A stretch of 64,000 nucleotides of DNA, from positions 34,017,928-34,081,927 of the forward strand of contig NC_056042.1 of the NCBI RefSeq assembly GCF_004379255.2, in the 5' to 3' direction. The DNA is from Salvia splendens (taxonomy: Eukaryota > Streptophyta > Magnoliopsida > Lamiales > Lamiaceae). The translations under genes were made by a program, and so were the position numbers. The notes under the pieces are model-generated. The model did no database searches. It was not told the origin of the DNA and saw nothing but the letters and a program-made list of their open reading frames with translations. Of this stretch, positions 10,280 to 24,037 are shown piece by piece. Every line of letters starts with the position of its first letter. Within the stretch, counting starts at the first letter, position 1.

Positions 10280-13200
10280 ATGGGCCATGGAAGCTCCAAA
10301 GATGAAGCTCAGGAGGACTCAGCGGATGCCTCCGGTTCCACAACCTCCAGAGTTCAACGGCTCCGGCAGCGCCTCAACCGCCACCGCCCCCATTTCCGCC
10401 GCCTCCACCGCGGCTCCGGTTCTGGATCGCAGCTGAAGAAGTTGCTCAAAGAGGAAGACTTCACCGGCATCGCCCTCCTTTGCCTCATCGGCGTATGTCA
10501 CGCTCTTCCGCGTTTATTCAATTTTGTTTCATTTTTCGTTAATTTAACAATGGCTGTTGGTTGTTTGAAGGCGGAGATGAGATTCAAGGATAAATGGCTG
10601 GCATGCGTTTCTCTCGGCGAGCAGACCTTCCGAACTGCCATCTCTGATCAGTTAATTCATTTCTCTCTCTCCCCTTTTTTTTTGCTTCTCTAGTCACCGT
10701 TTTTACCTATTTAAAATCATAGTACTATCTATGGTGTTTGATGCGATTAGTTAGAAAATCGTGTTAAAAATACATGAACAAGTATAAGCACAGAAAAAAA
10801 TGGTTGTAGGAGCTCTCATTGAGCTAATTTTCTAATTTGACACTTTCTTCTCCTTCTTCATTTAAACTCATCATTGCAGCTAAGCAATTTGGTCACCGGT
10901 ATCGTGAACTTAGTAAGGGCTATTGATCAGTATCGGCAACTTAGTAAGGGCTGAAACTAATTTTCAACAATTTTGACAATAGAAAAATAAAAATATAAAA
11001 ATTTGGTGGTGGTGGTGGTGGTGGGTGGGTGGGGGGGGACTTAAGTCTTCAGCATTAGCTATAATGTGTGCTTTATGCCGTACTACGACCACACTTCTCA
11101 TTTTATAAAATGCGATCATAGCCTTCTTCAATAGTTCCAACTCCCTTTTCTACACTCGAATCCACGTGGTATGAGATTATAACTTCTTTCATTGCCTAAA
11201 GAGAAACCTAGTTACTAAATGCTCGTTATTAAGAGTATTGTTAGGGTCCGATTACTAAAATGTGTGTTTTTATCATATTTGCCTTATCTATCTTCCCTAC
11301 CAAACGGCCCCTTAGGGTGCCTCATTAGTTCTAAATGCAAATGATATCAGGAGTTTGCCTATCTTAACTGGAATCACTAATCACAAGCTGTAGCCATTTT
11401 CACAGAGATTCTCTTGTTGTTAATAGACTGTTAGTATTTTTCTCCATATTCCAAATTCTACTTTTATAGAAACCAAAACTTCTTTCACAAAGTAATCCAT
11501 CCTTTTATGGTTGTTTCAATTGGTTTCGTGAATCCTCTACTTGTTTTGTTATTATCTGTTACTTGTCTTTTCGAATTAATATAAGTCATGCTTCAAATGA
11601 AAGCATTGTATGCTGCATTGATATACTATTATCATCATCTTACATGAGATGACCTTATGAGGCTACTTTTTTATTTAAAAAAAGGTGCTTGTTATTATAT
11701 CACATATATATAGTTTTGCTTCTGAGATAAGTTTTACTGTTCCTGAACATTAACATGTATTGATTGTTTCCTTGTTTCTTTTGAACAGAACCGATCAGCC
11801 TGTCTGGAACTCTGTGAGTATATGCTAAAATATTATCTTGTTGACACATGAATCTACTGTCAGAAAAAAAATATGTTGTCTTTTCAATCAAATCTTTTAG
11901 ATAATGTGTCATTGTACTCGGTCAAGAACTAATATTTTGTTGAGGATGATGTGGTATTGTGGCTAAAATTCTCTTAGATTATAGTTTTGTTTTGCATAAC
12001 ACCCCTCACCCCACCCACACAAAATCCTCGTTCCTCCCCTGATTGTAGGTTTCCTTTTGGTTTCATTGTAACATTTGCTTAAGATGAATCATCACTCTGT
12101 ACTCTACAGGAGAAAAAGCTTCTTTTGGAAAAAAATGGGGCACGTGTTGCAAGGATCTCTGTATTTGAGGTTTGTATGAAATGCTGTTGTGATGTCCATT
12201 TCATGAAATTTGTTTCAATCAGGAAAATATTTCATTAACAAGCTCTCTCTGTTCATGCCTTATTTTTGAAACAATTGATGGTATCTTTCAAATAATCACT
12301 CTGATACCTTGATGCTCTCTCTTAATGTGCCAGTAAGCCAACTGAATATCATTCTCTTCTAAATCCCAATGCAGACTAATAGATTGTCGAAGAACAATCT
12401 TATTGGTTACTGTGAGATTGATCTGTATGATTTCCTTACTCGGGTAAGTTACACTTATCTTAGACCCTTTCTGTCTATGATCTTGTATGAGGACATGGTA
12501 GTTGAACTGAATAAATTAAACTACATATATAGATGCTTGTGGATGATTGTTAGCTTGCTTGATTTAATGGGTGGGATGCATTTACTTATATATGGGTGTT
12601 ACAGTGGAAACTATATTTTTCTTGAGAACATTGTATAAAAGTTATTGCATTCGCAATGAAATTAACTACACGAATAAAACGAAATTTTCTCCCCCATGGG
12701 ACTTGAACCAAGGTGCTATGCATTCATCATTAACCGATATCTCTGGGATCAAAAGACTGGAAATGATTATTTGTTCTCACTATGTGTATATCTGTATTTT
12801 AGGTTTGTTTGAAGCTCAGTATGTGTACTGGAATTCAATTGGATGACTTGTTGATGATTGGCCCATACATTTATAACAAGCGTAGCAATTTTTCTTTTTA
12901 TTACCAACTTGATCTATTTCCTGGGGCATCCTTTACACTTTTATCTTGGTTGTGAGAGGATTAATTTAACCAAATGATTATACTTTCAACAGCTCTAAGC
13001 TTCTTCTTGATTTATTTGCTGATTAGAAACCATGAATACTTTGTTTATTTTCTAATGATGTGCCTTTTCCCCCTTCTCCATATTGTTTCTCATTTTAATC
13101 CTCGATAACTATTATGTAGGATTCAGAGTCCGATATAGATGTATATGACCTATTAGATCCAACTTCTGCTGGAGGAATTGTTGGGAAAATAAGATTGTCA

Positions 13201-16200
13201 TGTTCCATTGAGGTGCAGATATATTTATCACTTCAATTTAGCCATATGCAAATAAATTTGTATTGCCTTGAACTTATGGTTGTCATATTTGTAGGACCCA
13301 ATGGAAACAGAAAAGAGTTTTGTGCGGCGGATTTTGTCTGTTGTGGTATGTGTTAACTTTGCACGTTTCATAATTTTTTGTTGTTGCATGTAGTACAATG
13401 TTTTTGTGAATTTTTTCCTGAAGTACAGTTGATACCATATGGATCTTGCTAAGTAAATATTTTGGAGGAATGAATTTATTTTGCTATTGTTCATTTCAGT
13501 TCTTATAGTATTGTTCTTGATCTGTAGTCCTTTGTAAAAGAGAGTTTTATAAATGCTGCGCCAAGTAATGTTTTGCTTTGCACTTTGAAATATGTTATTG
13601 GATGTTTAGAACTCACAAGCTCCTTAAAATTGTTTGATGTTCTTGATTTTTTTTTTTTGAATCTGTTTATGTTTCTGTTTTTGATCCTGAGCTGATAAAT
13701 CCTTTAGAATGCTACGGCCTATAAGCTATACTTGTGTAAAAAATATCTTATTTTGGTGGATTCTTTAAAATTGAATGGTGTCAATTAAAAAAGTTACGCC
13801 TGTATACATCTTAAATCTTTTTTAATCTTGTTTTATTTTATCCAAATACTTTTATGATTTTTTTCTTAATAAGGAATATATACCATCTTTAGAAACAACT
13901 TATTGGACAATGGCTTATAATATATAAGTTCAGCAAACACCATATAAACATAGCCCATTCCCTAGGACTATATAAGTGATCATTTCCTAAACACTAGAGT
14001 AGAAATATAATGGAAATGATTGATGAGTGTATCGGAAGGGAAAAATGGGTAGAAATGAAACCACTGGAGTAATCTAATAGTGATTGGCACACATTCTTGT
14101 GATGTTATAATCAAAACACTGGAGTTTGATGTCCATTTTTCAATTATGAAGATGCTAGGATATTACTTATTAGGATAAAGACGTGAGCATATGAACAATA
14201 TTTGAGCATTTTTTTTTCTTTGTGAGGCAATATGATACAATTTTTTTTTTCGTTTGGAATAAAACAGTTACATCTGTCCCTTGTTTGATTAAACAGGATT
14301 ATGATGAAAGTGGAAATCTTTCATATGATGAATTCTCAAACTTAATAGATGCATTTGGCAATCAACTGGCTGCTACAAAGGTTTGCATATGAATAGTCAT
14401 TTTCATTTCTCATACCATCAGTAGGTAATATTTGTTGCTGAATATTGTACACCAGCCTGGTCAAATGACACATCCTGTGTTAAAATCTCACTTCCAATAA
14501 TTTTTAATTGGTTTACCACATGCAAGACTTCAAAACGAAGTCCTGCACAAATGAGATTCTTTTCACCATACTTCATAATCTATTATCTTATCTCTCTGTT
14601 TCATCTTGTATCAGAAAGAGGAACTTTTCAAAGCTGCTGACGAGAATGGGGATGGAGTTGTCAGCATAGATGAGTTGGCTATGCTTTTAGCTGTTCAGCA
14701 AGAAAAGTAGGTTCTTGATATAAGTTCTTTTGGGAAAAAGCAGTCATATATTAGCTTGATTGTATTCCTCTTGAGTCTTAGGTGTCTTTGAACTTGGCCT
14801 TCTTAGATCGAATAAGTCATGCCTCCTAAAACTGGAAAAAGCAGTGTATTGTTGAATGCCATGCATGTTTAAGTACCTTGGCTGCTGAATATTGATGGTT
14901 CTAACCTTCTTGGTGACGATGTGCTACTGCACTGGACCCAGTTTCTTCTAAATGTTCTTTAACTTTTCTTCATGATAAAATTGATTGCTAGACCTAGAAT
15001 CAACTATAATGGTTTCATTACTTTCAGAACTTCTCACGATTACCTTTTTTTGCTTGAAAACCCTTTATGCAGGGATCCCCTTATCAATTGTTGTCCTGTC
15101 TGTGGAGAAACTCTTCACATCTCGGATAAGTTGAATGCTATGATTCATTTGACCCTTTGTTTCGATGAAGGAACTGGCAATCAGATTATGTCTGGAGGAT
15201 TCTTGACTGACAAGCAGGCTTCAAATGGGTAAGGACCTGCCAATCATAACTTCTCTCATTTCTAGCTAATATTCACCTTTACATTCTTTTATGGGTATAC
15301 TAATACGACGCAAGTCCGAAAAAAGTTTAAAGAGTGATTCAGATCCAATTTCAATTATATAATCTGTTAAATTTAAGTATAACTTCTCCCATAATTTGTT
15401 TTATCTATTAGTCAAATATGAGAGATCAAATATAATTCACTTTCATCTTATCCACTTATACAAACTGTTTGAATTCTCTTTTGGTATGAAATAATTCATT
15501 ATTTAGTTGAGTTCAGAACGCAGTTGTTTCTCTACTGTTTATATCAATAACACTGACGATTCCTATAATAGATTACTCTTGTAACATCAATGTTCTCTGC
15601 ACAGATGGATGTTCAAAGTAAGTGAATGGGCTCATTATTCATCCTATGAAGTTGGATTGAGGTCTGGATCAAGTGCTTCACATATCCTGGTAACCCATAT
15701 CTGTGACTGCCTGAATAAATATTAATTAATGTGTTTCGATTATTGTTGTTGTTTAGTTATTTCTCTCTTTAATTTTTTAAGTTTGAGCCTCTAGGCACTC
15801 TTACTTCTATTATAGTCCAAAAACGCTAATTAGTTTTGTTTGATCAGAATTTTAGAGTAACATGATAATGCGTGCTGAATAGAGGGGTCTTTCTGCTGTA
15901 TTTGTTAGTAACTATTTGTAATAGAATATTCTATGTTGTCAATGTATTGGGATGCATTCTTAAATTGACAAAATACTGTTTTTTATTACAGGTTTTTGAT
16001 AGGCGAACGAAAAGATTAGTGGAGGAAACAATTGATGCCAAGATTGTGCTATCTATGAGAGCCATATATCAATCTAAAGTTGGGCTTGGACTCATGGACA
16101 AAGGTTGCATTTTAATGGATTTATTATGATAAGTCTCGATCAAGTGTTTGCTGTAACATTTTATCATCTCTCTCTATATATATATATGCCTCACACCCGC

Positions 16201-19200
16201 ACCCACATACACATACACATACACCTTCATGCATTTAGATCTTTCTTGGATCTTTGTTAACTTCATCAATTTAGGGCTAGTGACATACATGTAGTTATGT
16301 CAATGAACTCTCTATCTTGCTTAATTCACGAGTTCACTTATATTACATAACTGCTATACGGATGCAGGGGCAAAGGAACTCCTGCAGAGCATCTCCGAAA
16401 AGCAGGGCAGGAAAATGGATTCACCCGAATCTGCTAAGGATATTGAAAAGTTTATTTCTTTGTTTAAGGCATGATATTCTTTTACCCAAAGCATTGCGCC
16501 ATATGTCAATAGATGTGCATGACTGCTGCTCTGTTCCATATTCTTCTTCTTGCCACTTGTGTTTGCAATTATAATTACTTAGTTTAATTGTGCTTATGCC
16601 TTATATTTGATTTGATTAGCTTATTCGGGAGCTCCCTAATTCCAATTGTTGATTATGTTGCAGGATCAATTAAACTTGTCTGAAATCAAATATCCTTTAG
16701 AGCAGTTTAAGGTGGGTAATGGTTTGAATCTGTCATCTATTCCACTCTTCATGATGATGCTTCTGCAGAATTACTGTAGTAAGACTGAAAAGTTCATTTG
16801 AATTGACATTTATCATTTTTCCCTGACACTATTTCCTGCCATTCCTTTCCTAAAAACACAGATAGTTATCCTTCGTTTTCAATGTATTTTCTTGCTAGTG
16901 CATCACTTTTTGAATTCTTAATTTTTGAATGCCCTCCGATAACTGAATAGACTTTTTGAGATGCTAATGTTTTCTATCCTAAATGATTGCGATCTGACAC
17001 ATAAGGACTTATATAGCATGCAAAAATATTCATAACTAGATATTTCATTTGTTCAGCACTGACAATAAGTTCAGCATGACTTAATAAGATTTAAAAAAAA
17101 AGAACTTATTGGTGTAATACCTGGAAAAGACTAATAATGCTGATATACGTCGTATGAAATAATAGTGTAATGATTTGAAAAAATTGTCAACAACAAAACT
17201 GACAGCCTCTTTGACCAGTAATCTGTGAATAATCAATCAATTAAATGCAACTCTGTTTTTTGGGAAGCAAAAGTTAAATAACTGAAAGATGAAAGATCTG
17301 GCTTCTTAGTAGGTAAAAGTATTATGATTAATAAGACCTACTATAATTTTCTTATGACTGGCAACATATTATGTGTCGGACGGAAGTTTCATGAATTTAA
17401 GCTTTATTTGTATATATATATCTCAAATAGATATTTTTCATAATTTTGAAGAATTTTAGATGCAAAAAGGTTCTCATATTATATTAAAATAAACAAAACC
17501 CCCATATATATGTATATTAAATTACTAAACTATTCTTCGAAATAGAAATTTTGATAATAGTATAATAAATCGATCTGTGTATCAAAATGAAAATTAATTA
17601 TACCTTCATAAATATGAGTTTTTGAATTTTTCATATTTTAATTATTTTGGTTATTGCTTTCAGATTCTTTTTTAATTGTCCAATTCAGTATAGAAAGGAA
17701 AACTCACAGGCCAAAGTCACTGTTTGACCCCCTTACTCCTCCCCACCTATGAAGAAAAGAAAGAGAGGAGAATCCATTGTTCCCACATGTTTCCTTTGCT
17801 TTAAAGTTAAAAGTTATTACACTGGGTTCTTATCTTATGGAATTTGATTCTGTAAATTGACTGACAGGTTGCTATTCAAAATACTAACTGTTGTCAATAC
17901 TACCTTTTCTGTTACTTAAGGAAACTTAGAATCTCCTTATGAAGATGACCTTTTCATATCTAATCAACTGTAGTACTGGACTTTTTTTTTGTAGCATCCA
18001 AACATGTATCAAAGAGAAACTCTTACCTTTTTTCTAGATCAAAGAGGCATCCATCACCTTACTGGCAAAGAAAAACAAATAATGTCTGTTATCATGTATA
18101 TTATCTTTGTTTTTTATTAGCTTTAACATGCTTTTATATTTAATCTTTGATAAGATCTCTTCATATTGTTGAGTCAGCACATCCTCAGTTCCTCACCCAT
18201 TTCCAGGAAACCTGTTGAAAGATGTCTGGTCTATGTATCATCATCTAAGTATAAAATTATTGTTATGAATGCAAGCCAACCATCAACATCTAAAATTTTT
18301 GATGTTGTACCTAGATATTTAACAAATAATATTACTGCGATCTTGAAAATAGATCAGCAAACTGGTTCTTTTTCTGAAAGCAAACCTGTGAATGTAGGCA
18401 ATGTGGATTTAGAGATGTCAAATCAAATCATTCATCTATGTTGTCGACATCCTTCAAATCTCTTACTCTCTACATGTGACCGTCACCCACCCTTTTAATT
18501 TCTAAATATTTGCACTGAATTCTGAAAAGGCAATCTTGTCTGGAACGATCTGGAGCTGACACACTAAACACCTGTAATTTCCCAGGCTTTTTCTTGAACA
18601 TGTACATGGTTGAGTCTTCCATATGATCAAATGTTCTCACTCTCCTCCCCATTCTCTTTTATATACTTCTATTCATAAATGAGCTTTTCACTGTTGCAGA
18701 CATTCAACGAATTCTTTATAAGAGAGTTAAAACCTGGTGCGAGGCCAATCACCAATGCTGGATGTGATGATGTTGCTGTATGTGCTGCTGATTGTCGGTT
18801 GATGGCATTTGAAACTGCTGAAGATTCTACAAGATTTTGGATTAAGGTATGGGTATTTGCTAGAATTCACCAAATGGCAGTTTTTGTAAACGTCTGTGGG
18901 TCTATTCATATATAAAAAGTGATTGGGCATATTATGTTTTGGAAGCATATTATGTTTTTTTAAACAACTATAGTCCGCAATAGTTAGCAAAACTGTGCAG
19001 AAGGTGCTATATTGTCTGATTCATAAGCTCTGTGGTCATGCTAGGGACGGAAATTTTCTGTACAAGGCCTTTTAGGGACTGAAGTGTGCTCTGATGCCTT
19101 CAGTGGTGGAAGTTTAGTGATATTCCGCTTGGCACCACAGGTAAAATTATGTGAATATCTCTTGTTCTTGAGCCCAATTAAGGTTCCCTTATACATCAGG

Positions 19201-20608
19201 TGCAGGTGGTGAATCCTTGATCTGGAGCTTAATTTATTTTCTTTAATAGTATTTCAGTTTTTTTTATATTCTGAATTCAGTGCCTCCAAACCACTGCAGG
19301 ACTATCATCGTTTCCATGTTCCTGTTTCTGGAACTATTGAAAAGTTTGTGGAGATACCTGGATGCTTATACACGGTACTCTTGAACTTCTGAGACATGTC
19401 TTGTGGCAGTCAGCTTATTTTGATCTATCCTCATTTCTGCTCTCTCCTTTTTCTAGGTTAACCCAATTGCAGTGAACAGCAAATACTGCAATGTGTTCAC
19501 TGAGAATAAGCGTGTTGTATCTACAATATCAACCAAAGAATTTGGGAAGGTTTGGTCATCGCAACATTTTCTATTGCTACTTTCTGCAAAAGACTACATA
19601 TTGTTCTTTCTTCAGGATTCACTATTCAGTTATGCTTTACTGATATGTGTGTTTGTATGGACGATTGTTATTGTTTCTCAAAATCGTAGGATTTTTTATA
19701 TTGACTTTTGTTATTTACTAAAGGTTACCAACTTCTGCACCAATAGTTAATGCGAACATCATAATTTTGTCCTTCAAATGACTGGTGTTCTTAGAGCCTG
19801 GAAAGATCATGGTATACATGAGCATCTACAAAAATATAAATATGCATGGATTTTGATCCTGCTATCCAAGACAGTTAATTTTTACAATGATGAATTGCTG
19901 GTTTTTGCTTTTGATTTCTTGATTCGGTATTGAGTTTCCATTTTATGTTTCCTGTAACGCATCATACAGACAACTGTCTATAATAGACCTGAAACTGTAA
20001 CTTTGACTGCAGGTAGCTTTTGTTGCTATAGGAGCAACCATGGTTGGTAGCATTAATTTCACCAAAAAAGAGGGTGACTATGTCAATAAAGGAGACGAGG
20101 TTCATGATTGTTGTCAACTTAACAAGTTCCTTTATATTTGTATCAGGCTGAACTATATCCAGTAAACTACTTTTAATTCGTTGATGCAGTTCGGATACTT
20201 TTCATTTGGCGGAAGTACAGTCATTTGTGTCTTTGAAAAGGTTGGTGCTACAGTTTATTTATTTAGATATTGAATGTTTGTTGCTGATTTCTAGTACCTG
20301 TTAATTATTATTTCATGCATATAATTCTTTTATTCAACAAATATACATGTTGGCATTGGCCATGTCTCTGTGGGTAATTCTATATTTTCTTCAGTTTTCT
20401 TGTAAATGGTTAAAATAAGTTGCTAAGAATACTTTAATTAGTTCACAACAAGTTTTTCATTTACTGTCAGTTTTGTTAAGGATTGCAACTTGCTCTTCTG
20501 CAGGATACCATCAAGATAGATGACGACCTCCTGGAGAATAGTTCAAGACACCTTGAGACGTTGGTTTCTGTGGGAATGCAATTGGGCGTGTCCATTAAGA
20601 AACGCTAG
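10280..20608 (+). CDS. PSD2: Phosphatidylserine decarboxylase proenzyme 2/3-type, 21 exons
   Basis: Converts phosphatidylserine to phosphatidylethanolamine in endomembranes. I join 10280-10492, 10571-10650, 11789-11813, 12110-12169, 12375-12443, 13120-13212, 13295-13345, 14297-14380, 14615-14706, 15073-15228, 15605-15689, 15992-16103, 16368-16468, 16664-16711, 18700-18846, 19045-19140, 19300-19374, 19457-19549, 20013-20099, 20190-20240 and 20504-20608. All phases agree, giving 640 aa, close to Arabidopsis PSD2. Order: basic N-terminus starting MGHGSS (possible myristoylation); C2-like region (~60-195); two EF-hand loops, DYDESGNLSYDE (198-209) and DENGDGVVSIDE (234-245); CCPVCG; catalytic part with CAADCR (D454), DYHRFHVPVSG (505-515) and the self-cleavage site FSFGGST, expected between G597 and S598. 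The intron after exon 13 starts with GC. Whether it is PSD2 or PSD3 cannot be settled by eye. Confidence 0.93.
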
Positions 20609-20669
20609 GCTAGAGAGAGGTTGCTTAAGGCAGAACCTTGCATTATTTGGGCGTGCAAGGATTCATGTC

Positions 20670-20843
20670 TGTTAAGAATATTAGTATTATGTCCCACATC
20701 GGTGATGTGATATAGCATAGCTTAGTGTTTTGTACTATATATATGTGGCCTGTGTTGAGAAATAAAATACACCAAATACATTACTACTTTCTCTACTATG
20801 TCTATTTACTTTTCCGCTTATATCTATATTTTACTGTTCTACA
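20670..20843 (+). repeat. 5' LTR of the TRIM-like element
   Basis: Begins TGTTAAGAATATTAG and ends GTTCTACA, with the TG...CA termini expected of an LTR. It contains TATATATATG and an AATAAAA signal that could act as promoter and poly(A) site. Confidence 0.92.
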
Positions 20844-20855
20844 TGGTATCAGAGC
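20844..20855 (+). other. Primer binding site (initiator Met tRNA)
   Basis: TGGTATCAGAGC directly follows the 5' LTR. It is the standard plant retrotransposon primer site for reverse transcription. Confidence 0.9.
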
Positions 20856-20935
20856 GGATTCGAATCCGTCTCTAGAAAATTAGGGTTTCCACAAAAAAAA
20901 ATGAAATTAGGGTTTCTGCCACTGCCTGCTTTTCC

Positions 20936-21105
20936 GTTCCTACTCTGATCTACTCTACCCGAAATTATGGTTCAGCTATACCACTTTTCCTGAAATTACG
21001 GCTCTGTTATGCTCTACTCTGTTCCTACTCTGATCTACTCTACCCGAAATTATGGTTCAGCTATACCACTTTTCCTGAAATTACGGCTCTGTTATGCTCT
21101 ACTCT
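20936..21105 (+). repeat. 85-bp tandem duplication inside the TRIM
   Basis: Two head-to-tail copies (20936-21020 and 21021-21105), essentially identical, starting GTTCCTACTCTGATCTACTC. Downstream, to about 21560, the interior is a degenerate run of CTGCTACTCTGCTACA-like words. This is low-complexity sequence, not a coding region. Confidence 0.85.
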
Positions 21106-21682
21106 ACTCTGCCTGTTATCCTCTACTCCGCTACTCTGCCCAAACTAGGGTTTCTGACGTTGCTGCACTCTGCGCTATTATTTACTTGCTGCTTATTTGC
21201 CTGATGTTCTACTCCTACTCCGTTGCTCTGCGCTATTATCTGTCTGCGCTCTTGCTTGCTTTTTATCTACCTGTGCTCTGACTCTTGGCAGCAGTTATTA
21301 TTCTACTCCTCTAAACCTCTACAGCTACTCTGCTACAACTGTCACTACTACCCTGCATCTACTACTTCTGCTCCACAGTTGCTACTCTGCTACAACTGTC
21401 ATTGCTCTGCATCTGCTACTTCTGCTACAGTTGCAACAACTGCCATACAACTGCTACTCTGCAACAGATGATACTAACTATCATGCATCTGCTACTCTGC
21501 TACAGTTGCTACTCTGCATCTGCTACTTCTGCTGCTACTGCCCTATAGCTGCTACTCTGCTACAGCTACTACTACTACCCTATAGTTTCGGCTACTACTA
21601 TTGCTGCCGATGTTTGAGGAAAAACATTTTTCAGAACTTTGTACCAAGCTGGACAATATAGATGTTCCAGCTTGAGGGGGAG

Positions 21683-21856
21683 TGTTAAGAATATTAGTAT
21701 TATGTCCCACATCGGTGATGTGACATAGCATAGCTTAGTGTTTTGTACTATATATATGTGGTCTGTGTTGAGTAATAAAATACACCAAATACATTACTAC
21801 TTTCTCTACTATGTCTATTTACTTTTCCGCTTATATCTATATTTTACTGTTCTACA
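21683..21856 (+). repeat. 3' LTR of the TRIM-like element
   Basis: Direct repeat of the 5' LTR with the same length and TG...CA ends. Visible differences are GACATAG for GATATAG, GTCTG for GCCTG and GAGTAAT for GAGAAAT. Confidence 0.92.
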
Positions 21857-22125
21857 ATGTCAACCAACCTTGTACCATTACCATTGATCGATACAATGGC
21901 TCGTATTTTTATGTGTGTATATTTTTACAGAAAATGTGTATTTGAGGAAATATTTCACCTACATAGTCCATGTGTTTGCAGGAGATTCAAAACCAAATAT
22001 TCAAATTGGAGTTTTGGCTGAGTGAAGCATCTAAAGTAAAGATACTCCTCAATTGCATCAAGTATGGCCACAAGTAACTATTTTGAAAGTTTTTTTCTAT
22101 TCCGTAATATTTCTATACAAGTAGC

Positions 22126-24037
22126 TTATTGTGTCGTCGTGTTGTGCGGATATGATGAACTCGGGTTTGCCTTAGCTAAAGCTGCTGGTCCCTGCATCCC
22201 ATCCCTTGCATATTGTTGCCACATTAGTTGCTCTTGTACAAGAAAGCTTTGCTTTTTCTCCAGCTCCGACATTTGCACGTATGGTGGTGGTGGAACGGCA
22301 AGGGAGGCGGCAAAAGGGTCATAATTTTCGGAAGTGGCGGCTCCGCCCTCGGCTGACGGTGGTGTTGGCAATGCCAGCATGGCCGGCCTCCCTGCTGACC
22401 CTAGAGCAACACTACTAGCACTTCCAGTAGCTATAACACCCGAAGAAGCCACTGCCTGAGATAGTGCACCTTGTTGGTACATACCATCTAGAATCATTGT
22501 ATCGAACTCTCCAGGAAGCGATACCTTTTGGTTCGACAAGTGGCTAGCATTCTGGACTAACGCCGTCTCCCAATCCCCGGACGATGACTCTTTGAAGGCC
22601 TCCCACGGGTTCGTTTTATTTTCCGGACCGGCCGTGGGTAGGTCGCCGTCGAATAGAGCTAATGCTAGCATATCACCATGCTCTTGTGTAGTAGGTGCAT
22701 CTTCACCTAAGTTCAACAAATCCCCCTCTTCTTGAGTTTTCTTCTCTTCCACTACCTCTTTCTCTTGTGCAATAGTTTCCGGTAATGGCGGCGGTGGTGG
22801 TGGCAATGCCTTGATTTTATTCATATCCTCTTCAGGCTCTGTCTCTTCGATGGGTTCGGGCTCTGGCTCCGGCTCCGGGCTGGCGGGTCTCTTCTCACGG
22901 CTAATGATCGACCTTTCGCGAATGTAATCGTCCATCATGTTGAGCCTCTTTTGGGAGATCTTCTCAACTTCGGGATACTCAGAGGCACGCGCAATGCCAA
23001 CGTTCTTACACCACGTGTAGAACGCATCCACGTCGTCGTATTGCTTGGACACGCGAGAGAAGATCTCATGGACTTTCACCATTTCTGGTATTTCTAGGTC
23101 CATGAAGCGTTCAATCAAGACTGACATGATCTCTGTTATGTTGTAGCAGAGCTGAAAGCTATCTTTCACTATGGGGTATAAAGCCACATTCACAACCCTG
23201 TTCTCTCTTGCAGCACCTACATTCATTCAATAAATGAGTGATTGTGCCTTGTGACTTCTTTATTATGTCTAAACTACATATATAAAATGATTAATTGTCT
23301 CATTGTTTAGGGTGTTTACTCGAAAATGTTCCAATAAAAACTTCTTAAGAGTGACATGTTTGTGACCCTAAGCACCTACCTGTTGGCTTGCATGCCAAAA
23401 ACCTCTCTAGAAGTTGCATTAGATGATTGATCTTATAGAAAATCTTCTCAATCTTCATATCACATAGTGGAGTGCCCTTAGGCACAATGGCATTGCACGC
23501 GGTGGCAGTGGCGAGCTCCGCCTCCGAGACATCGCACGCATAGCCCCCGAGTTTCGCTCTGCGGCCCTGCACCTTAAACTCGAGCTGCTCGTCCAAGTAG
23601 AGGCCGTAGGTGCGGACGAACGCCGAGTAGTCCCACGAGTTGGAGCGAGCCGAGGCGTCTCTGAAGTCACTCATGTTGAGGAGTCGAGTCCCGCGCCTAG
23701 TCGCGAAGAAGATCTCCTGCTCGTAGGCAGCATCGCCCTCCGAGAGCAGGCGCTGGACCAGCATCAGGGCTTTCAGGGCCACCACCCAATTCCTCGTCTT
23801 GTTCAGGCGCCTTGTAATGGTGCTCACGCACGCTCTCACGAACATGTGAGAGAAGGCTGTGAGGTTCAGGATCTCGTGGACGTAGCGCTCGTCGGGAGGG
23901 TACTCCTCATGGCGCGTGGCCTTCACGATGGCCACATCGAGGTCGGAGAGTTTGGTGCTGTTGCCGACCTTGGCCAGGCCGATGCTGGTCTGGTCCTTCA
24001 CCGCCCCGATGGCTTTCCTTAGCTTGCTTGGACCCAT
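22126..24037 (-). CDS. ANTH-domain clathrin assembly protein (AP180/CALM-like)
   Basis: Adaptor that binds phosphoinositides and clathrin during endocytosis. Exon 1 is 24037-23380 and exon 2 is 23216-22126. The intron has GTAGGTGC donor and AATGTAG acceptor and restores the expected KPTG-AARENR junction, giving 582 aa. The start is the ATG of MGPSKLRKAIGAVKDQTSIG; the open frame runs a little further up but has no ATG there. The ANTH domain fills about residues 25-300 (LDVAIVKATRHEEYPPDERY, FVRTYGLYLDEQLEFK). The tail is disordered, with EPEPEPEP, a poly-Pro run, a clathrin-box-like DLLNLGE, NPWEAF, and DPFAASLAVPPP. A probable 5' UTR intron at 24152-24080 (CAG|GTACTC ... TTAG|GT) lies just upstream. 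Closest plant relatives are the PICALM/CAP proteins; the exact orthologue is not resolved. Confidence 0.92.

Larger units (their letters stand above)
20670..21856 (+). mobile_element. Miniature LTR retrotransposon (TRIM-like)
   Basis: A 1,187-bp element with two direct 174-bp LTRs, flanked by the 5-bp duplication ATGTC (20665-20669 and 21857-21861). After the 5' LTR comes TGGTATCAGAGC, the usual primer site complementary to initiator methionine tRNA. Before the 3' LTR is the purine tract GAGGGGGAG. The interior has no gag or pol, so it must be moved by another element's proteins. It starts 61 bp after the PSD stop codon and so probably lies in that gene's 3' UTR. The LTRs differ at three positions that I can see, so the insertion is not brand new. 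It is slightly larger than a classic TRIM. Confidence 0.92.

Noticed and set aside
12680..12760. tRNA-like B box (complement of GGACTTGAACC) in PSD intron 5
   Set aside because: No A box at the right distance, no tRNA cloverleaf, and no clear tail or target duplication. At most it is a SINE remnant.
21300..21560. Regular repeats in the TRIM interior considered as a CRISPR-like array
   Set aside because: The units are short, irregular and contiguous without unique spacers, and the DNA is plant nuclear. This is low-complexity slippage.
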